Shown piece after piece: positions 63,416-64,000 of a stretch of DNA of 64,000 nt (position 1 is the stretch's first letter; each line of letters starts with the position of its first letter). Origin of the DNA: an uncultured Erysipelotrichaceae bacterium (GTDB taxonomy: Bacteria; Bacillota_I; Bacilli_A; Erysipelotrichales; Erysipelotrichaceae). The translations under genes and the position numbers were made by a program. The notes below the pieces were generated by a model. The model saw nothing but the letters and a program-made list of their open reading frames with translations. It did no database searches and was not told the origin of the DNA. The stretch spans positions 100,988 to 164,987 of the forward strand of contig CAIFEQ010000001.1 of the NCBI GenBank assembly GCA_903789495.1. The letters are read 5' to 3'.

Positions 63416-64000
63416 TCAGTCTTCCGGATCAATATCGATGATCACCTTCATGGTCTTTTCACGGTTATCATCAATGTACTTATAGGCATCCAGGTAATGT
63501 TCCATATCAAAGTGCTTCGTGATCAGGGGCTTCAGCTGGACCTTTCCTTCCTGAACCAGCTGGATCGCCTTCACATAGTCCTCATGCCGGTACATCATGG
63601 TGGTATTCAGATCCAGTTCCGAGTCATTCAGCTTGGCCAGGTCTACGTTGGCCATCTTGGCAAAGACCGCAACGAGAATGATGGTACTGCCTTTGCGGGC
63701 ATTCTGAATGGCCGCATTCATCGTGACATCATTGCCGGCACAGTCATAGATCACATCCGCTTTATCCGGTCCGAACTCCCTTAACAGAATGTCTCCGAAG
63801 TCTTCTTTCTGCGTATTGGCTACAGCATCTGCGCCGACCTGTTTGGCCAGGGCCATACGGAACTCGGAGATATCCGTACTGACCACTTTCTTTGCCCCGC
63901 AGGCCCTGCAGACCTGAGTCAGCAGAATGCCGATCGGTCCGCAGCCCAGAATGGCCACATTTGCCCCTTTCATTTCCGGAAACCTGCCTGCCGCATGAAC
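63416..64000 (-). CDS. Zinc-type medium-chain dehydrogenase (sorbitol/galactitol-phosphate dehydrogenase-like), C-terminal part
   Basis: About 195 C-terminal residues; the 5' part lies beyond the window, as the frame is still open at 64000. Cofactor loop ILGCGPIGILLTQVC, then STDISEFRMALAKQVGAD with Asp selecting NAD. The distal part fits the sorbitol/threonine dehydrogenase group. The catalytic zinc ligands lie outside the window. The real start is upstream; the Met in MKGANVAI is internal. Confidence 0.85.
   Translation of the reverse strand, partial: VHAAGRFPEMKGANVAILGCGPIGILLTQVCRACGAKKVVSTDISEFRMALAKQVGADAVANTQKEDFGDILLREFGPDKADVIYDCAGNDVTMNAAIQNARKGSTIILVAVFAKMANVDLAKLNDSELDLNTTMMYRHEDYVKAIQLVQEGKVQLKPLITKHFDMEHYLDAYKYIDDNREKTMKVIIDIDPED

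Noticed and set aside
1..64000. CRISPR arrays, tRNA or rRNA genes
   Set aside because: No regularly spaced repeats, cloverleaf-like sequences or rRNA stretches were seen in the intergenic regions.

Overview
The window is a 64 kb piece of a GC-rich, low-redundancy Bacillota (Firmicutes) chromosome. Support for this: Gram-positive-style ribosome binding sites (AGGAGG-like) in front of most genes, lipoprotein lipoboxes, a CsoR/CopA copper locus, LysR- and TetR-controlled redox genes, an EFR1-type ferredoxin, a phosphoketolase and no respiratory genes. The family mix would fit an anaerobic gut fermenter, for example an Erysipelotrichia or a related group, but the sequence alone does not settle the genus. 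No rRNA, tRNA or CRISPR array was seen.

Layout. 1-1.4 kb: the 5' part of a copper P-type ATPase and its CsoR repressor, with an operator in the promoter spacer. 1.5-2.8 kb: a MATE exporter. 2.8-8.9 kb: a minus-strand run purB-purA-lysR-C26 amidase-degV-HAD; purA has a terminator-like leader hairpin that also holds its Shine-Dalgarno sequence. 9-13 kb: an MBL hydrolase, flavodoxin, asparaginase and CDF exporter. 12.9-15.3 kb: a three-gene cell-surface glycan unit (membrane protein, phosphodiester glycosidase, GT2-GtrA fusion). 15.4-19.3 kb: ADP-ribosylglycohydrolase, a split chromate transporter and a KDG permease/SDR pair opposite a CdaR-like regulator. 20.7-26.7 kb: phosphoketolase and a YhaN/YhaO (SbcCD-like) pair. 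26.9-34 kb: a GT-C-like membrane protein, M20 amidohydrolase, a second MATE, and an SGNH/MBOAT O-acylation pair. 34-46 kb: two related redox/hydrolase operons (EFR1 ferredoxin, isopropanol-type ADH, lipoprotein esterases; flavodoxin lipoprotein, lipoprotein hydrolase, FMN reductase) around an iron-type ADH and a LysR gene, with a group IIC intron inserted between the last two. 45-53 kb: U32-like protein, DUF2000, GNAT, ABC exporter, third MATE and a secreted VWA protein. 52.7-55.3 kb: TetR and a metal P-type ATPase. 55.4-62.5 kb: a visibly AT-richer stretch with an acidic secreted protein, a McrBC type IV restriction system with an EVE reader domain, and a translationally coupled MazG + GIY-YIG/DUF2075 pair. 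62.6-64 kb: a B3/B4 protein and a partial zinc dehydrogenase.

How the parts work together. The 34-46 kb block looks like one redox-stress or carbonyl-detoxification regulon: two flavodoxin/hydrolase operons share a 22-bp upstream element at almost the same distance from their first start codon, and a LysR gene lies between them. The 56.7-62.5 kb stretch looks like a small defence island, in which McrBC is the known part and the MazG/DUF2075 pair is the less explained part. The group II intron has separated the iron ADH gene from what was probably its shared terminator, and its reverse transcriptase carries an in-frame amber codon.
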